NCBI GenBank assembly: GCA_947631385.1
Contig: CANRLE010000004.1
Coordinates: 1-28,970, forward strand
DNA length: 28,970 nt
Reading direction: 5' to 3'
Source: an uncultured Clostridia bacterium
GTDB lineage: Bacteria; Bacillota; Clostridia; TANB77; CAG-508
Below are positions 6,408 through 13,820 of this stretch, piece by piece. Position 1 is the first letter of the stretch, and every line of letters starts with the position of its first letter. The translations under genes and the position numbers were made by a program. The notes under the pieces were generated by a model that made no database searches, had not been told where the DNA came from, and saw nothing but the letters and a program-made list of their open reading frames with translations.

Positions 6408-7466
6408 TTATATTATAATATAATTTTTCTCAGATTTTGTTAAACTTATACAACCAAATTTTGTAATTTGTATTGTATCTTCAATTCTAATTCCAAATTT
6501 TCCTGGTATATAAATACCTGGTTCATTAGTTACTACCATATTTTCTCTTAATTGCGTATCTGAACTATAACTTATATAAGGTGCTTCATGTATCTCTAAT
6601 CCAACTCCATGACCCAAACTATGAACCAAATCATATCCATGTAATTTAAAATCATTTTCAACCATTTTTGTTAATAACCTTGTGCTTGCTCCGTCTTTGT
6701 ATTGTTCTTCAGTTTGAGTTTGATTTTTCAATACTAAATCATAAATTGGTTTTATTTGTTCTGGTACTTCTCCTACAAAAATTGTTCTTGTCATGTCTGA
6801 ACAATATCCATTTACCCTACATCCCATATCAATTGTTATGATATCTTTATTTTGAATTTTTCGTTCAGTTGGTACTGCATGAGGTTTTGATGTATTTTCT
6901 CCAGATGCTACAATCGTTTCAAATGCTATTCCGTCAGTTCTTTGCTTAAAATATTCATCTATTTCGTTTGCTATTTGTTTTTCTGTCATTCCCGGTTTTA
7001 TATATGATAATATATATGAAAAACAATTATCTGTTATATCACAAGCTTTTTCAATTTGAGCTATTTCTTCTGCATCTTTTATCATCCTTTGCTTTTCTAT
7101 CATATGCTCAGTTTCTACAAAATTATGAATTTTAAATTTTCTAATGTATTCTTTATATTTTGCATAAGAAACATCATATTCTTCAAATCCAACATTTTCA
7201 CAAAATAGAAAGAAATTTTCATAGTCTTCTTTAGATACATCATGTAAATCATACACAATTATTTCATCAAACAATGTTAATGTGCTATGTACATGCTCAA
7301 TATATCTAGCATCTGTAATATATATATTTTCTTTTCTAGTTAATAGTAAAATTCCTTCTGCCTCAATATTTGTTAAGTATCGTATATTTGTTGGATTTGT
7401 AAGTATTAGTCCTTGTAAATCTAAGCTTGACATTTTATTTCTTAACCATTGTAATTTTGTATTCAT
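6408..7466 (-). CDS. M24B Xaa-Pro aminopeptidase
   Basis: Cytoplasmic dimetal aminopeptidase that removes residues preceding proline. 352 residues: creatinase-like N-terminal domain (LQGLILTNPTNIRYLTN, residues about 15-120) and a pita-bread catalytic domain. The five metal ligands are seen: Asp in ITIDMGC, Asp in YCSDMTRT, His in HSLGHGVGLEIHEAP, Glu in TNEPGIY, and Glu in GIRIEDT. Pairing with efp directly downstream is common in Firmicutes and fits a proline theme. Start ATG at 7466 behind a GAGGGATAAT-type site. Confidence 0.93.
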   Translation of the reverse strand: MNTKLQWLRNKMSSLDLQGLILTNPTNIRYLTNIEAEGILLLTRKENIYITDARYIEHVHSTLTLFDEIIVYDLHDVSKEDYENFFLFCENVGFEEYDVSYAKYKEYIRKFKIHNFVETEHMIEKQRMIKDAEEIAQIEKACDITDNCFSYILSYIKPGMTEKQIANEIDEYFKQRTDGIAFETIVASGENTSKPHAVPTERKIQNKDIITIDMGCRVNGYCSDMTRTIFVGEVPEQIKPIYDLVLKNQTQTEEQYKDGASTRLLTKMVENDFKLHGYDLVHSLGHGVGLEIHEAPYISYSSDTQLRENMVVTNEPGIYIPGKFGIRIEDTIQITKFGCISLTKSEKNYIII

Positions 7467-7488
7467 AATTATCCCTCATTTTTTCATT

Positions 7489-8241
7489 TTATCCATGATA
7501 CATGCCTAATGTGAAAATATACATTAATGTGTTTTTTATTTGTTCAAATGGTATATACATGCTAATAAATGTTGCTATTACAATAAATGGTCCAAATGGT
7601 ATGTACTCATCTGATTTTTTTATTTTTGTTACTAATAAACCTATACTTAAAATGGCTCCTATCAAAAATGATACTAATGTTATAATAATTATGTTAGATA
7701 ATCCAAAATATAATCCTAAAGCTCCCATTAACTTGACATCGCCAAATCCCATTGCTTCTTTTCCATAAAAAAATCCACCTACTAATGTTATTAATAAAAA
7801 TATTCCTCCTCCTACTAGCATTCCTAATAACATATTTATAGTAATTGCTGCATTTGATAATCCATATAAGAATGCAAATATGAGACCAATTTCAAATATA
7901 GTTAAGTTTAAACGGTTTGGTATTATTTGTAATTTATAATCAATTATAAATGTACATAGTAACATTGGTGTTAATATTAAATATTTTATTAAATCTAAAT
8001 TTGCTATTAATGTTTCTTTTATCCCAAATACGTATACTAATGTTATATAAATAATGCTTGTTATTATCATTAGTAAATAGTTTGGCTTAAAGTTTATTTT
8101 ATATTCATGGATAATATCTTTTGAGATAACTTTTTTATATTCTGGTAGCCTTTTATTTGCCCAATCTACTATTTGCCCTACTATTAGTCCTATTATTGCT
8201 ACTACTATGTAATAAGCAATGTGTACATCATTAAAATACAT
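7489..8241 (-). CDS. Type IV prepilin peptidase with intact GFGD motif, no cysteine domain
   Basis: A24-type aspartic leader peptidase in the membrane, about eight hydrophobic segments, 250 residues. The first catalytic aspartate lies in FIIDYKLQIIPNRLNL and the second in AMGFGDVKLMGALG. The cytoplasmic cysteine insert found in full PilD proteins is replaced by a cysteine-free stretch (WANKRLPEYKKVISKD). It therefore probably cleaves prepilins without methylating them, as in short archaeal or CpaA-like enzymes. It lies far from the pilus operon, in the yqeG-efp unit. A second PilD-like protein is encoded at 22410-23225. Confidence 0.85.
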   Translation of the reverse strand: MYFNDVHIAYYIVVAIIGLIVGQIVDWANKRLPEYKKVISKDIIHEYKINFKPNYLLMIITSIIYITLVYVFGIKETLIANLDLIKYLILTPMLLCTFIIDYKLQIIPNRLNLTIFEIGLIFAFLYGLSNAAITINMLLGMLVGGGIFLLITLVGGFFYGKEAMGFGDVKLMGALGLYFGLSNIIIITLVSFLIGAILSIGLLVTKIKKSDEYIPFGPFIVIATFISMYIPFEQIKNTLMYIFTLGMYHG

Positions 8242-8265
8242 TTTTCGTTTCTCCTTTGTTTGCTA

Positions 8266-8754
8266 TTATATTTTTTTTATATTCTTTTTTATTTTATTCT
8301 CTAATGGTCTTTTCCATGCCGTATACCAAAAATCTTTTTTGTCTATCGGGTCTACTAATATTGTAAACATTTTGCAACGATTGCCACCTATTACATCTGT
8401 GAATATTTGATCTCCTACTACTCCTATATTTTCTGCATTTTCATTTAAGATTTTTTGTACTTTCAAAAATCCTGATTTAAATGGCTTTTTTGCTAAATTT
8501 TTATATGGTACCTGTATTTGTTTTGCTACTTCTTCTACTTTTTCTTTATGATTTGTGTTTGATAAAATGTATAGTTTTATACCTTGACCTTTTATTTCTT
8601 TTGCCCATCTTATTACTTCTTTTGATATTTGCCTATGATAGTCGATTAGTGTGTTGTCTACATCTAATATTAATGCTTTTATTTGATTTCTTTTTAAAAA
8701 TTCAATTGTGATTTGTTCTACTTTGCCAAAATATGCTTTTGGATATATTATCAT
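8266..8754 (-). CDS. YqeG-family HAD phosphatase
   Basis: HAD superfamily class IIIA hydrolase of 162 residues. Motif I is LILDVDNTLIDYH (nucleophile and acid/base Asp at about 31-33), motif II is ILSNTN, the conserved lysine is in AKKPFKSGF, and motif IV is VVGDQIFTDVIGGN. The substrate is unknown; relatives act on small phosphates. The start is the ATG at 8754 with GGAGG upstream. An earlier in-frame ATG lies within the promoter and is rejected. It is first in the yqeG-peptidase-efp unit. Confidence 0.88.
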   Translation of the reverse strand: MIIYPKAYFGKVEQITIEFLKRNQIKALILDVDNTLIDYHRQISKEVIRWAKEIKGQGIKLYILSNTNHKEKVEEVAKQIQVPYKNLAKKPFKSGFLKVQKILNENAENIGVVGDQIFTDVIGGNRCKMFTILVDPIDKKDFWYTAWKRPLENKIKKNIKKI

Positions 8755-8785
8755 TTTTTCCTCCGCTTGCCAAAATCTCATGTAT

Positions 8786-8814
8786 ATATTATCAATTTGC
8801 TTTTCTTTTGTCAA
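8786..8814 (-). promoter_or_regulatory. Promoter of the yqeG-efp unit
   Basis: TTGACA (8814-8809), a 17-base spacer and TAATAT (8791-8786) on the minus strand, about 30 bases before yqeG. This is the best match to the vegetative consensus in the window. Confidence 0.85.
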
Positions 8815-8896
8815 GGAGTTTGATTTTGTTATTTGTAGGATTTTTTAAAGAATTTTAAATTTTTCTAAATGTTCGAAATAATTAAATTTTTGAGGT

Positions 8897-8913
8897 AATA
8901 TTCTTAGAATATT
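8897..8913. repeat. 17-base palindrome upstream of yqeG
   Basis: AATATTCT and AGAATATT around a single central T, in an otherwise gene-free stretch (8815-8993), about 85 bases upstream of the -35 box of yqeG. It could be an operator or a chance AT-rich palindrome. Nothing else is evident in this gap. Confidence 0.4.
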
Positions 8914-8993
8914 GACATTAAATTGTGATATTTCATAAAAAATAATATATTTATCAATTATAATTCTTCGTATCGTATTATTATATACTTTAT

Positions 8994-9116
8994 CTACATA
9001 TCTTCGTCTTCAACTTGAGCAAAAAACTCATCAATGTCCATTGCTTCTTGTTCATTTTTCCCCTGTAAAACATAATCTATAATCATTTTTCTTTCTTCTT
9101 TACTATAATTTTGCAT
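8994..9116 (-). CDS. Small acidic protein of 40 residues, unknown
   Basis: Begins MQNYSKEERKMIIDYVLQGK and ends with the acidic stretch FFAQVEDEDM. I recognise no family. It has no membrane segment or cysteine. The support is strong for its size: a perfect AAGGAGG a few bases before the ATG at 9116, and a -35/-10 pair with 17-base spacing just upstream. The Asp/Glu-rich end recalls small regulatory or anti-factor proteins, but no function is claimed. Confidence 0.7.
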   Translation of the reverse strand: MQNYSKEERKMIIDYVLQGKNEQEAMDIDEFFAQVEDEDM

Positions 9117-9139
9117 CTCACTTCCTCCTTACTGTATAT

Positions 9140-9186
9140 ATATTACCACACAAAATTACAAAAATCAATAAAAATCGTTCGATTTT
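9140..9186 (-). promoter_or_regulatory. Promoter and adjacent inverted repeat of the small acidic gene
   Basis: TTGATT (9168-9163), a 17-base spacer and TAATAT (9145-9140) precede the 40-residue gene. Directly upstream of the -35 box lies AAAATCG-TT-CGATTTT (9171-9186), a perfect 7-bp inverted repeat at a typical operator distance. Confidence 0.6.
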
Positions 9187-9202
9187 ATTCGACAATATTT
9201 AC

Positions 9203-9262
9203 TAATAGAGACATATTCGAATTTAGTTGCTATTTAACCTAAATTTAAACATGTCTCTATTA
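9203..9262 (-). terminator. Long hairpin at the 3' end of sleB
   Basis: TAATAGAGACAT (9203-9214) and ATGTCTCTATTA (9251-9262) are perfect 12-base arms, ending one base before the sleB stop. Within the loop AATTTAG and CTAAATT pair again. The poly-U tract is weak, so it may be a terminator or an mRNA-stabilising fold. Confidence 0.6.
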
Positions 9263-9263
9263 A

Positions 9264-9950
9264 TTATTTACAAAATCTATGTTTTCCAATTGTTATTGTC
9301 ATTGGTCTCGACCATATCCATTTGTTTGTTGCTGTAGCAGGATTAAAATAATAAATTGCTCCATAGCTAGGGTCCCATCCGTTTATTGCATCTTGTGCTG
9401 CTTTTTTTGCATTAGTATCTGGTGTTAAATTTATTTGTCCATCACTTACAGCATCAAAGGCTCCAGATTGATAAATAACTCCAGATATTGAATTAGGAAA
9501 AGAACTGCTTTTTACTCTGTTCATAACAACTGCACCTACGGCGACTTGTCCTGTATATGGTTCTCCTCTAGATTCTCCATAAATCAATCGGGCTAATAAA
9601 TTAACATTACTAGAATTAGTGGCACCAGAACTAGAAGATGAACTAGAAGAACTATAAATCCCCATTGCCTTTAAAGTTGCTGGTCCTGCAATTCCATCTA
9701 CTGTTAATCCATTCTTCCTTTGAAAATACTTTACTGCATTTACAGTTTTTGTTCCGTAAATTCCATCTATACTTCCTGTATAGTATCCCCATCTTTTCAA
9801 TTTTGTTTGTATTTGAGTTACTTCACTGCCTCTTGAACCATACTTGGATAGTGCTTCAACTGAATTATTTTTTAAAAATATAAATCCTATTATCATAATT
9901 AGAAAGAAAAATGTTATTACTATTAATATATTTTTTTTATTTTTGAACAT
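9264..9950 (-). CDS. sleB: Spore cortex-lytic enzyme SleB
   Basis: Lytic transglycosylase that degrades muramic-lactam-containing cortex during germination. 228 residues: signal anchor (about 8-25), peptidoglycan-binding repeat (YGSRGSEVTQIQTKLKRWGY ... IAGPATLKAMG, about 34-90), a nine-serine linker, then the SleB/CwlJ catalytic domain. The domain has the Glu of LLARLIYGESRGEPYTGQ, VAVGAVVMNRVKSSSFP, the segment GAFDAVSDGQIN, and the end IGKHRFCK. The ATG at 9950 is chosen because AGGTGG lies nine bases upstream. Two earlier ATG codons have no such site. No ypeB follows, although SleB is often paired with YpeB. It fits with gerS and spoVAC. Confidence 0.93.
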   Translation of the reverse strand: MFKNKKNILIVITFFFLIMIIGFIFLKNNSVEALSKYGSRGSEVTQIQTKLKRWGYYTGSIDGIYGTKTVNAVKYFQRKNGLTVDGIAGPATLKAMGIYSSSSSSSSSGATNSSNVNLLARLIYGESRGEPYTGQVAVGAVVMNRVKSSSFPNSISGVIYQSGAFDAVSDGQINLTPDTNAKKAAQDAINGWDPSYGAIYYFNPATATNKWIWSRPMTITIGKHRFCK

Positions 9951-10008
9951 AATAAAAAACCACCTATTCATAAAAATCTTTATAGTTATTTTTATCAATA
10001 TTTGGTTC

Positions 10009-10015
10009 TATTATG
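10009..10015 (-). promoter_or_regulatory. Possible forespore (sigma-G-like) -10 box before sleB
   Basis: CATAATA on the minus strand matches the B. subtilis sigma-G -10 pattern CATnnTA and lies about 60 bases before the sleB start. The -35 is only partly matched (GTTTA, 16 bases upstream). sleB is sigma-G dependent in B. subtilis. The hit is short and could be chance in AT-rich DNA. Confidence 0.3.
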
Positions 10016-10043
10016 CATAAATTTAATAATATAAACTTTCAAA

Positions 10044-10397
10044 TTAAAAAATACTATCATTATTATTTAATATTATATCTTTCAATTGATCTTTCAAAAG
10101 TGGTAAACTTTCTTTTATAGTACCCCATAACACAGATAAATCTACATTTTCGTAATCATGAACAATTCTATTTCTCATACCTTTTATACTATTCCATGGA
10201 ATAGTACTATATTTTTCCATTGTTTCATCACAAATCTCTTTTACAAGTTCTCCTATTTGAGATACTGTAAAAGCACAAGCTGTTATTGTTTTTTTATCAT
10301 CCAAAAAATCTTTAGCATTTAATCCCTCAACATATTTTTCAATATCATCAATGTAATTAATAATTTTTTGAATAATAATTCTATCCCTACTTTTCAT
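10044..10397 (-). CDS. hepT: HepT-like HEPN ribonuclease toxin
   Basis: 117-residue helical HEPN (DUF86) protein with the RNase motif R-N-R-I-V-H-D-Y (RX4HXY) near residue 86. In type VII systems the tyrosine of this motif is the site of AMP addition by the antitoxin. The ATG at 10397 (MKSRDRIIIQKIINYIDD) is chosen for its AAGGAG site. It overlaps the end of mntA by 11 bases, showing coupled translation. A longer frame extends back inside mntA and is not needed. Confidence 0.87.
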   Translation of the reverse strand: MKSRDRIIIQKIINYIDDIEKYVEGLNAKDFLDDKKTITACAFTVSQIGELVKEICDETMEKYSTIPWNSIKGMRNRIVHDYENVDLSVLWGTIKESLPLLKDQLKDIILNNNDSIF

Positions 10398-10695
10398 AAA
10401 TAACAACTCCTTCTTTTTGTATATCATTATAAATTTTACTATCTTTCTGTATTTCGGATATTTCAAATAAATCTATATTCTTTTCCAATTTTTGAACTAA
10501 ATCCTCTAATAAACCATAAAAATTTATATTTAACAATTTACCTTCACTATCAATTACTAAATCTATATCGCTTTTAGGTGTAGGTGTATTTTTAGCATAA
10601 GAGCCAAATAAAATTGCTTTTTTTACTGAAAAATTTTTTAATATATCTTGCAATATATTTTTCAATTCTTCTATTGTATATATTTTCTCAGACAT
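10387..10695 (-). CDS. mntA: MntA-like nucleotidyltransferase antitoxin
   Basis: 102-residue minimal nucleotidyltransferase with the signature ILFGSYAKNTPTPKSDIDLV: the GS pair and the Asp-x-Asp metal site at about residues 30-47. In the HepT/MntA type VII system it transfers AMP to the toxin. The ATG at 10695 is chosen because GAGGAGG lies just upstream. The order antitoxin-toxin and the 11-base overlap with hepT support one unit. It starts 47 bases after holA, and no separate promoter is obvious. Confidence 0.85.
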   Translation of the reverse strand: MSEKIYTIEELKNILQDILKNFSVKKAILFGSYAKNTPTPKSDIDLVIDSEGKLLNINFYGLLEDLVQKLEKNIDLFEISEIQKDSKIYNDIQKEGVVIYEK

Positions 10696-10742
10696 ATTAA
10701 CCTCCTCTATATATTTTAAGTATATCACAAACAACAAATTTT

Positions 10743-11768
10743 TCAACTACAATATTTACAAAGAATAGTTTCCAAACCAATTTGCAAATCAATTAATCCA
10801 TTCTTATATTGATAATCAAGGTCAATCAAGCTTTGCAAGATACTTCGTAGCTCTGCTCCCTGAAAAAAATTAGCTTGTGACTTATACTTACTCACCAAAA
10901 AAGTTTGATTTGGTTTTAAATTCAAACTAGAAACAATATCTTTATTATAATACAAAGCCAATTTAACAAAATACAACTTCTTAAAATGATTATACAAAGT
11001 TATCAAAATTTTCTGTATAGGTTCCTTTGCGTACACCAGATTTTTTAACACGTCCAAAGCCACAGCAATCTGTTTTTTACCCAAAGAATCAGTCAAATCA
11101 AAAATAACACTTTCCAACTTTTTTATGCACAGTTTATCAATATCAACCTTTTGTATCTTGCCTCCCTCTCCTGCATACTCTATCAGTTTTCTTATCTCAT
11201 TAATTAATTCCTGCATATTGGTACCGCAGCACTCTATAAAATAACGCAAAGTAGCATCATCTATATCAACTTTATAGCCTTGGCATATGGCTTTTATTCT
11301 TCTTTCAATTTGTATTGGCTTTTGATAAGCAAACTCACACACAACTCCTAATTTATCTATAACGCCATACAATTCTTGCTTACTATCTGCTTCTTCTTCC
11401 ACAAAAACTAATACTACACTAGAACGAACTAAATCTATATTATCCTTTAAATATGCACTAATTTTTTCCTTTAGCTTTGATAATTCGACATTTTTTCTTT
11501 TCCCATCTTTTTTTAATAATCCTGTATTTCGTGCAATAATTAGCTTTTTCTCATACCCAAAACTTGGCGTTTCAATATCTGCTATTAGCTCATCACAATT
11601 AGTTTCGTCAATAGTAATAAAATTAATTCCTTTTGTATATTCTCCAAATAAGCTTTTTATTTTTTTTAAAGCTGATTCTAGCAAAAACAATTCCTCTCCA
11701 TATAAAAGATATAGACTTTCTAATTTACCACCTTTCAGTTCTTTTTCCAAATTTTCAATTGATAACAT
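10743..11768 (-). CDS. holA: DNA polymerase III subunit delta
   Basis: Clamp-loader delta subunit that opens the beta clamp. 341 residues: N-terminal AAA-like fold (LESLYLLYGEELFLLESALK), the middle FIECCGTNMQELINEIRKL typical of delta proteins, and the helical collar domain (KEPIQKILITLYNHFKKLYF). No Walker A, as expected for this subunit. Start ATG at 11768 behind GGGAG. The upstream debranching enzyme ends six bases before. In many Firmicutes holA is next to comEC or rpsT, so this place at the end of a murB-yvcK unit is different. Confidence 0.92.
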   Translation of the reverse strand: MLSIENLEKELKGGKLESLYLLYGEELFLLESALKKIKSLFGEYTKGINFITIDETNCDELIADIETPSFGYEKKLIIARNTGLLKKDGKRKNVELSKLKEKISAYLKDNIDLVRSSVVLVFVEEEADSKQELYGVIDKLGVVCEFAYQKPIQIERRIKAICQGYKVDIDDATLRYFIECCGTNMQELINEIRKLIEYAGEGGKIQKVDIDKLCIKKLESVIFDLTDSLGKKQIAVALDVLKNLVYAKEPIQKILITLYNHFKKLYFVKLALYYNKDIVSSLNLKPNQTFLVSKYKSQANFFQGAELRSILQSLIDLDYQYKNGLIDLQIGLETILCKYCS

Positions 11769-11774
11769 TATTTT

Positions 11775-13808
11775 CTATCTCCCTAAAATAATTCGAAATA
11801 CTTCTGATACACTCCATGCTTGATTAATTGTTCCCTTTGGCAATTGTGGTTTTACAGAATCATAAATCTCGGCAATACCGCCAATACAGCCATTTTCCAT
11901 AATGTCCTTTTGAAAAGTCTTGTTAGTTCTATCAATAAACTTCTCTAATTTTTCTTTCCACATTTTTTTATCATTAGCATTTTTAGATGCTTTTAAGCTA
12001 TTTTTTAAACTATCATAATACAATCCCAATAACCATGGCCAAGTAATTCCTTGATGATAACTACTATCCCTTTTGTGTGGATCTCCTTCATATACTTCCA
12101 CATAATTTTCTTCGCCTTTTGCTAAAGTTTTTAATCCATAATGGTTTAGTAGCTTCTTTTCTACTGTATCAATTACTTGATTAGCTATACTGCTATTAGG
12201 CTCTAACACAGGATATGTTAAACTCAATGCATATAATTGATTTGGTCTAATCTTGCTATCTCCAATTACATCATATAGACATTTTTTCTTTTCTTGATAA
12301 AATTTTTCTTGGAAAGTTTTTTTGCAATTTTCAGCTATCTTTTTATACTTTCTAGCTAAAACAGGGTGTCCAAATTTTTTAGTTAACTCTGCCATAATAC
12401 AATTTGCATTATACCACATAGCATTAATCTCTACTGCCTTTCCATTTCTTGGTGTAAAAGCTACTCCATCATATTTAGCATCCATCCATGTATTTTGTGT
12501 ATCCTCTGTTCCAGAAACAATCAATCCATCAGTATCTAAATAAATATTATTATTATCAACATTTATTCCATTACAATAATTTTCAATAATATCCTCTAAA
12601 ATTGGATATAATGTTTCTTTTACAAATTTTTCATCTTTGGTATAATCTAAATATTTTCTTATTTGCTCAAATAACAATAATGAAGCATCTACACTATTAT
12701 ACAAAGGTCTATTATCATATCCAGAATAACCATTTGGAACAAGTCCAAACTTCACATCTCTAACCATAGTTAATAAAACTTCTTTTGCTATATCAAATCT
12801 CTTTGTAATCAGTAATAAACCTTCAAAAGCAATTAAAGTATCACGACCCCAGTCTAAAAACCATGGATAACCTGCTATAATTGTATGCAATCCAAAATTT
12901 GGTCTGTAAGCAACAAAATTATCAGTAGCTATTAAATATGTTCTTATTAATTCATCTCTTTGTATATCTTTTTTAGTTTTTTTCTTACTTTCATCTATTA
13001 AGCCTGTTTCTTGTATCATTTCTCCTAAACGTATTTTCTCATTATTAATAAATCTTTCTACACTTTTTTGCTCTATATTTTCTTCCAATGAACATACAAA
13101 AGAAATTTCTTTCTCCTCATTTGCTGGTATTTCTACTTCATATATACCGGGAACAACATGATTTTCTTCTGGATAAAATCCTCTCTTTTCTTCTTCTACA
13201 TAAAACATATTAGAAAAAGTATCATTTTGATGCTCTATGTATTCTCCTTCTGATAAGTTCATATAAATTGGTGTTTGAGAATTATTATCAATTATTAATT
13301 TCACTTTGGTTTTATTTACTTGCTGTTTTACTGAAAAATAATGATTACTATTCATTTGATGAAAGTCTCTAAAATTAACAATTGGAGCTAATGTTAATTT
13401 TGCCCTTCCACCTTTATTTTTAATTTTATACTGCACTCCTACTGTATTGTGCCCATATTCCATACTTATATTTTTTATAATATCTATTTTTCCTATTTGA
13501 TAGTAAAAACTAGGTATCACATCTTTTTCAAATTCTTTTTGGTATTCATATCCATGAGAAATATAATCTCCACATACATTAGTATAAAAATCATACTTTT
13601 TCCCTTCAATTTCTATACTTTCGTCTAGCTTTGATAAAACTAAAAATCTTCTGGCAGGTGGTGTTAATGGTGCAATCAATAATCCATGATATTTTCTTGT
13701 ATTTGCTCCTATGATAGTTGAAGAACTAAATCCTCCTATACCATTTGTTATTAACCACTCCTTTTGTAATCCTTCTTCTAAACTTAGTTTTTCCTTTGTA
13801 ATTTTCAT
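11775..13808 (-). CDS. Glycogen debranching enzyme (amylo-alpha-1,6-glucosidase, GH133 type)
   Basis: 677 residues. The N-terminal beta-sandwich domain starts EWLITNGIGGFSSSTIIGAN, TRKYHGLLIA, and runs to about residue 270. The catalytic (alpha/alpha)6 barrel follows with PNFGLHTIIAGYPWFLDWGR and DTLIAFEGLLL, LVPNGYSGYD, YNSVDASLLLFEQI, TWMDAKYDGVAFTPRNGKAV, EINAMWYNA and YHQGITWPWLLGLY. It hydrolyses alpha-1,6 branch stubs in glycogen. It sits between yvcK and holA with spacings of a few bases. A carbohydrate theme is shared with YvcK and the ROK kinase nearby. Start ATG at 13808 behind GGAG. Confidence 0.92.
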   Translation of the reverse strand: MKITKEKLSLEEGLQKEWLITNGIGGFSSSTIIGANTRKYHGLLIAPLTPPARRFLVLSKLDESIEIEGKKYDFYTNVCGDYISHGYEYQKEFEKDVIPSFYYQIGKIDIIKNISMEYGHNTVGVQYKIKNKGGRAKLTLAPIVNFRDFHQMNSNHYFSVKQQVNKTKVKLIIDNNSQTPIYMNLSEGEYIEHQNDTFSNMFYVEEEKRGFYPEENHVVPGIYEVEIPANEEKEISFVCSLEENIEQKSVERFINNEKIRLGEMIQETGLIDESKKKTKKDIQRDELIRTYLIATDNFVAYRPNFGLHTIIAGYPWFLDWGRDTLIAFEGLLLITKRFDIAKEVLLTMVRDVKFGLVPNGYSGYDNRPLYNSVDASLLLFEQIRKYLDYTKDEKFVKETLYPILEDIIENYCNGINVDNNNIYLDTDGLIVSGTEDTQNTWMDAKYDGVAFTPRNGKAVEINAMWYNANCIMAELTKKFGHPVLARKYKKIAENCKKTFQEKFYQEKKKCLYDVIGDSKIRPNQLYALSLTYPVLEPNSSIANQVIDTVEKKLLNHYGLKTLAKGEENYVEVYEGDPHKRDSSYHQGITWPWLLGLYYDSLKNSLKASKNANDKKMWKEKLEKFIDRTNKTFQKDIMENGCIGGIAEIYDSVKPQLPKGTINQAWSVSEVFRIILGR

Positions 13809-13820
13809 ATGTTTCTCCTT

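Noticed and set aside
9178..9195. TTCGATTTTATTCGA as a LexA/SOS box
   Set aside because: It is a direct repeat rather than the inverted GAAC-N4-GTTC pattern expected in Firmicutes.
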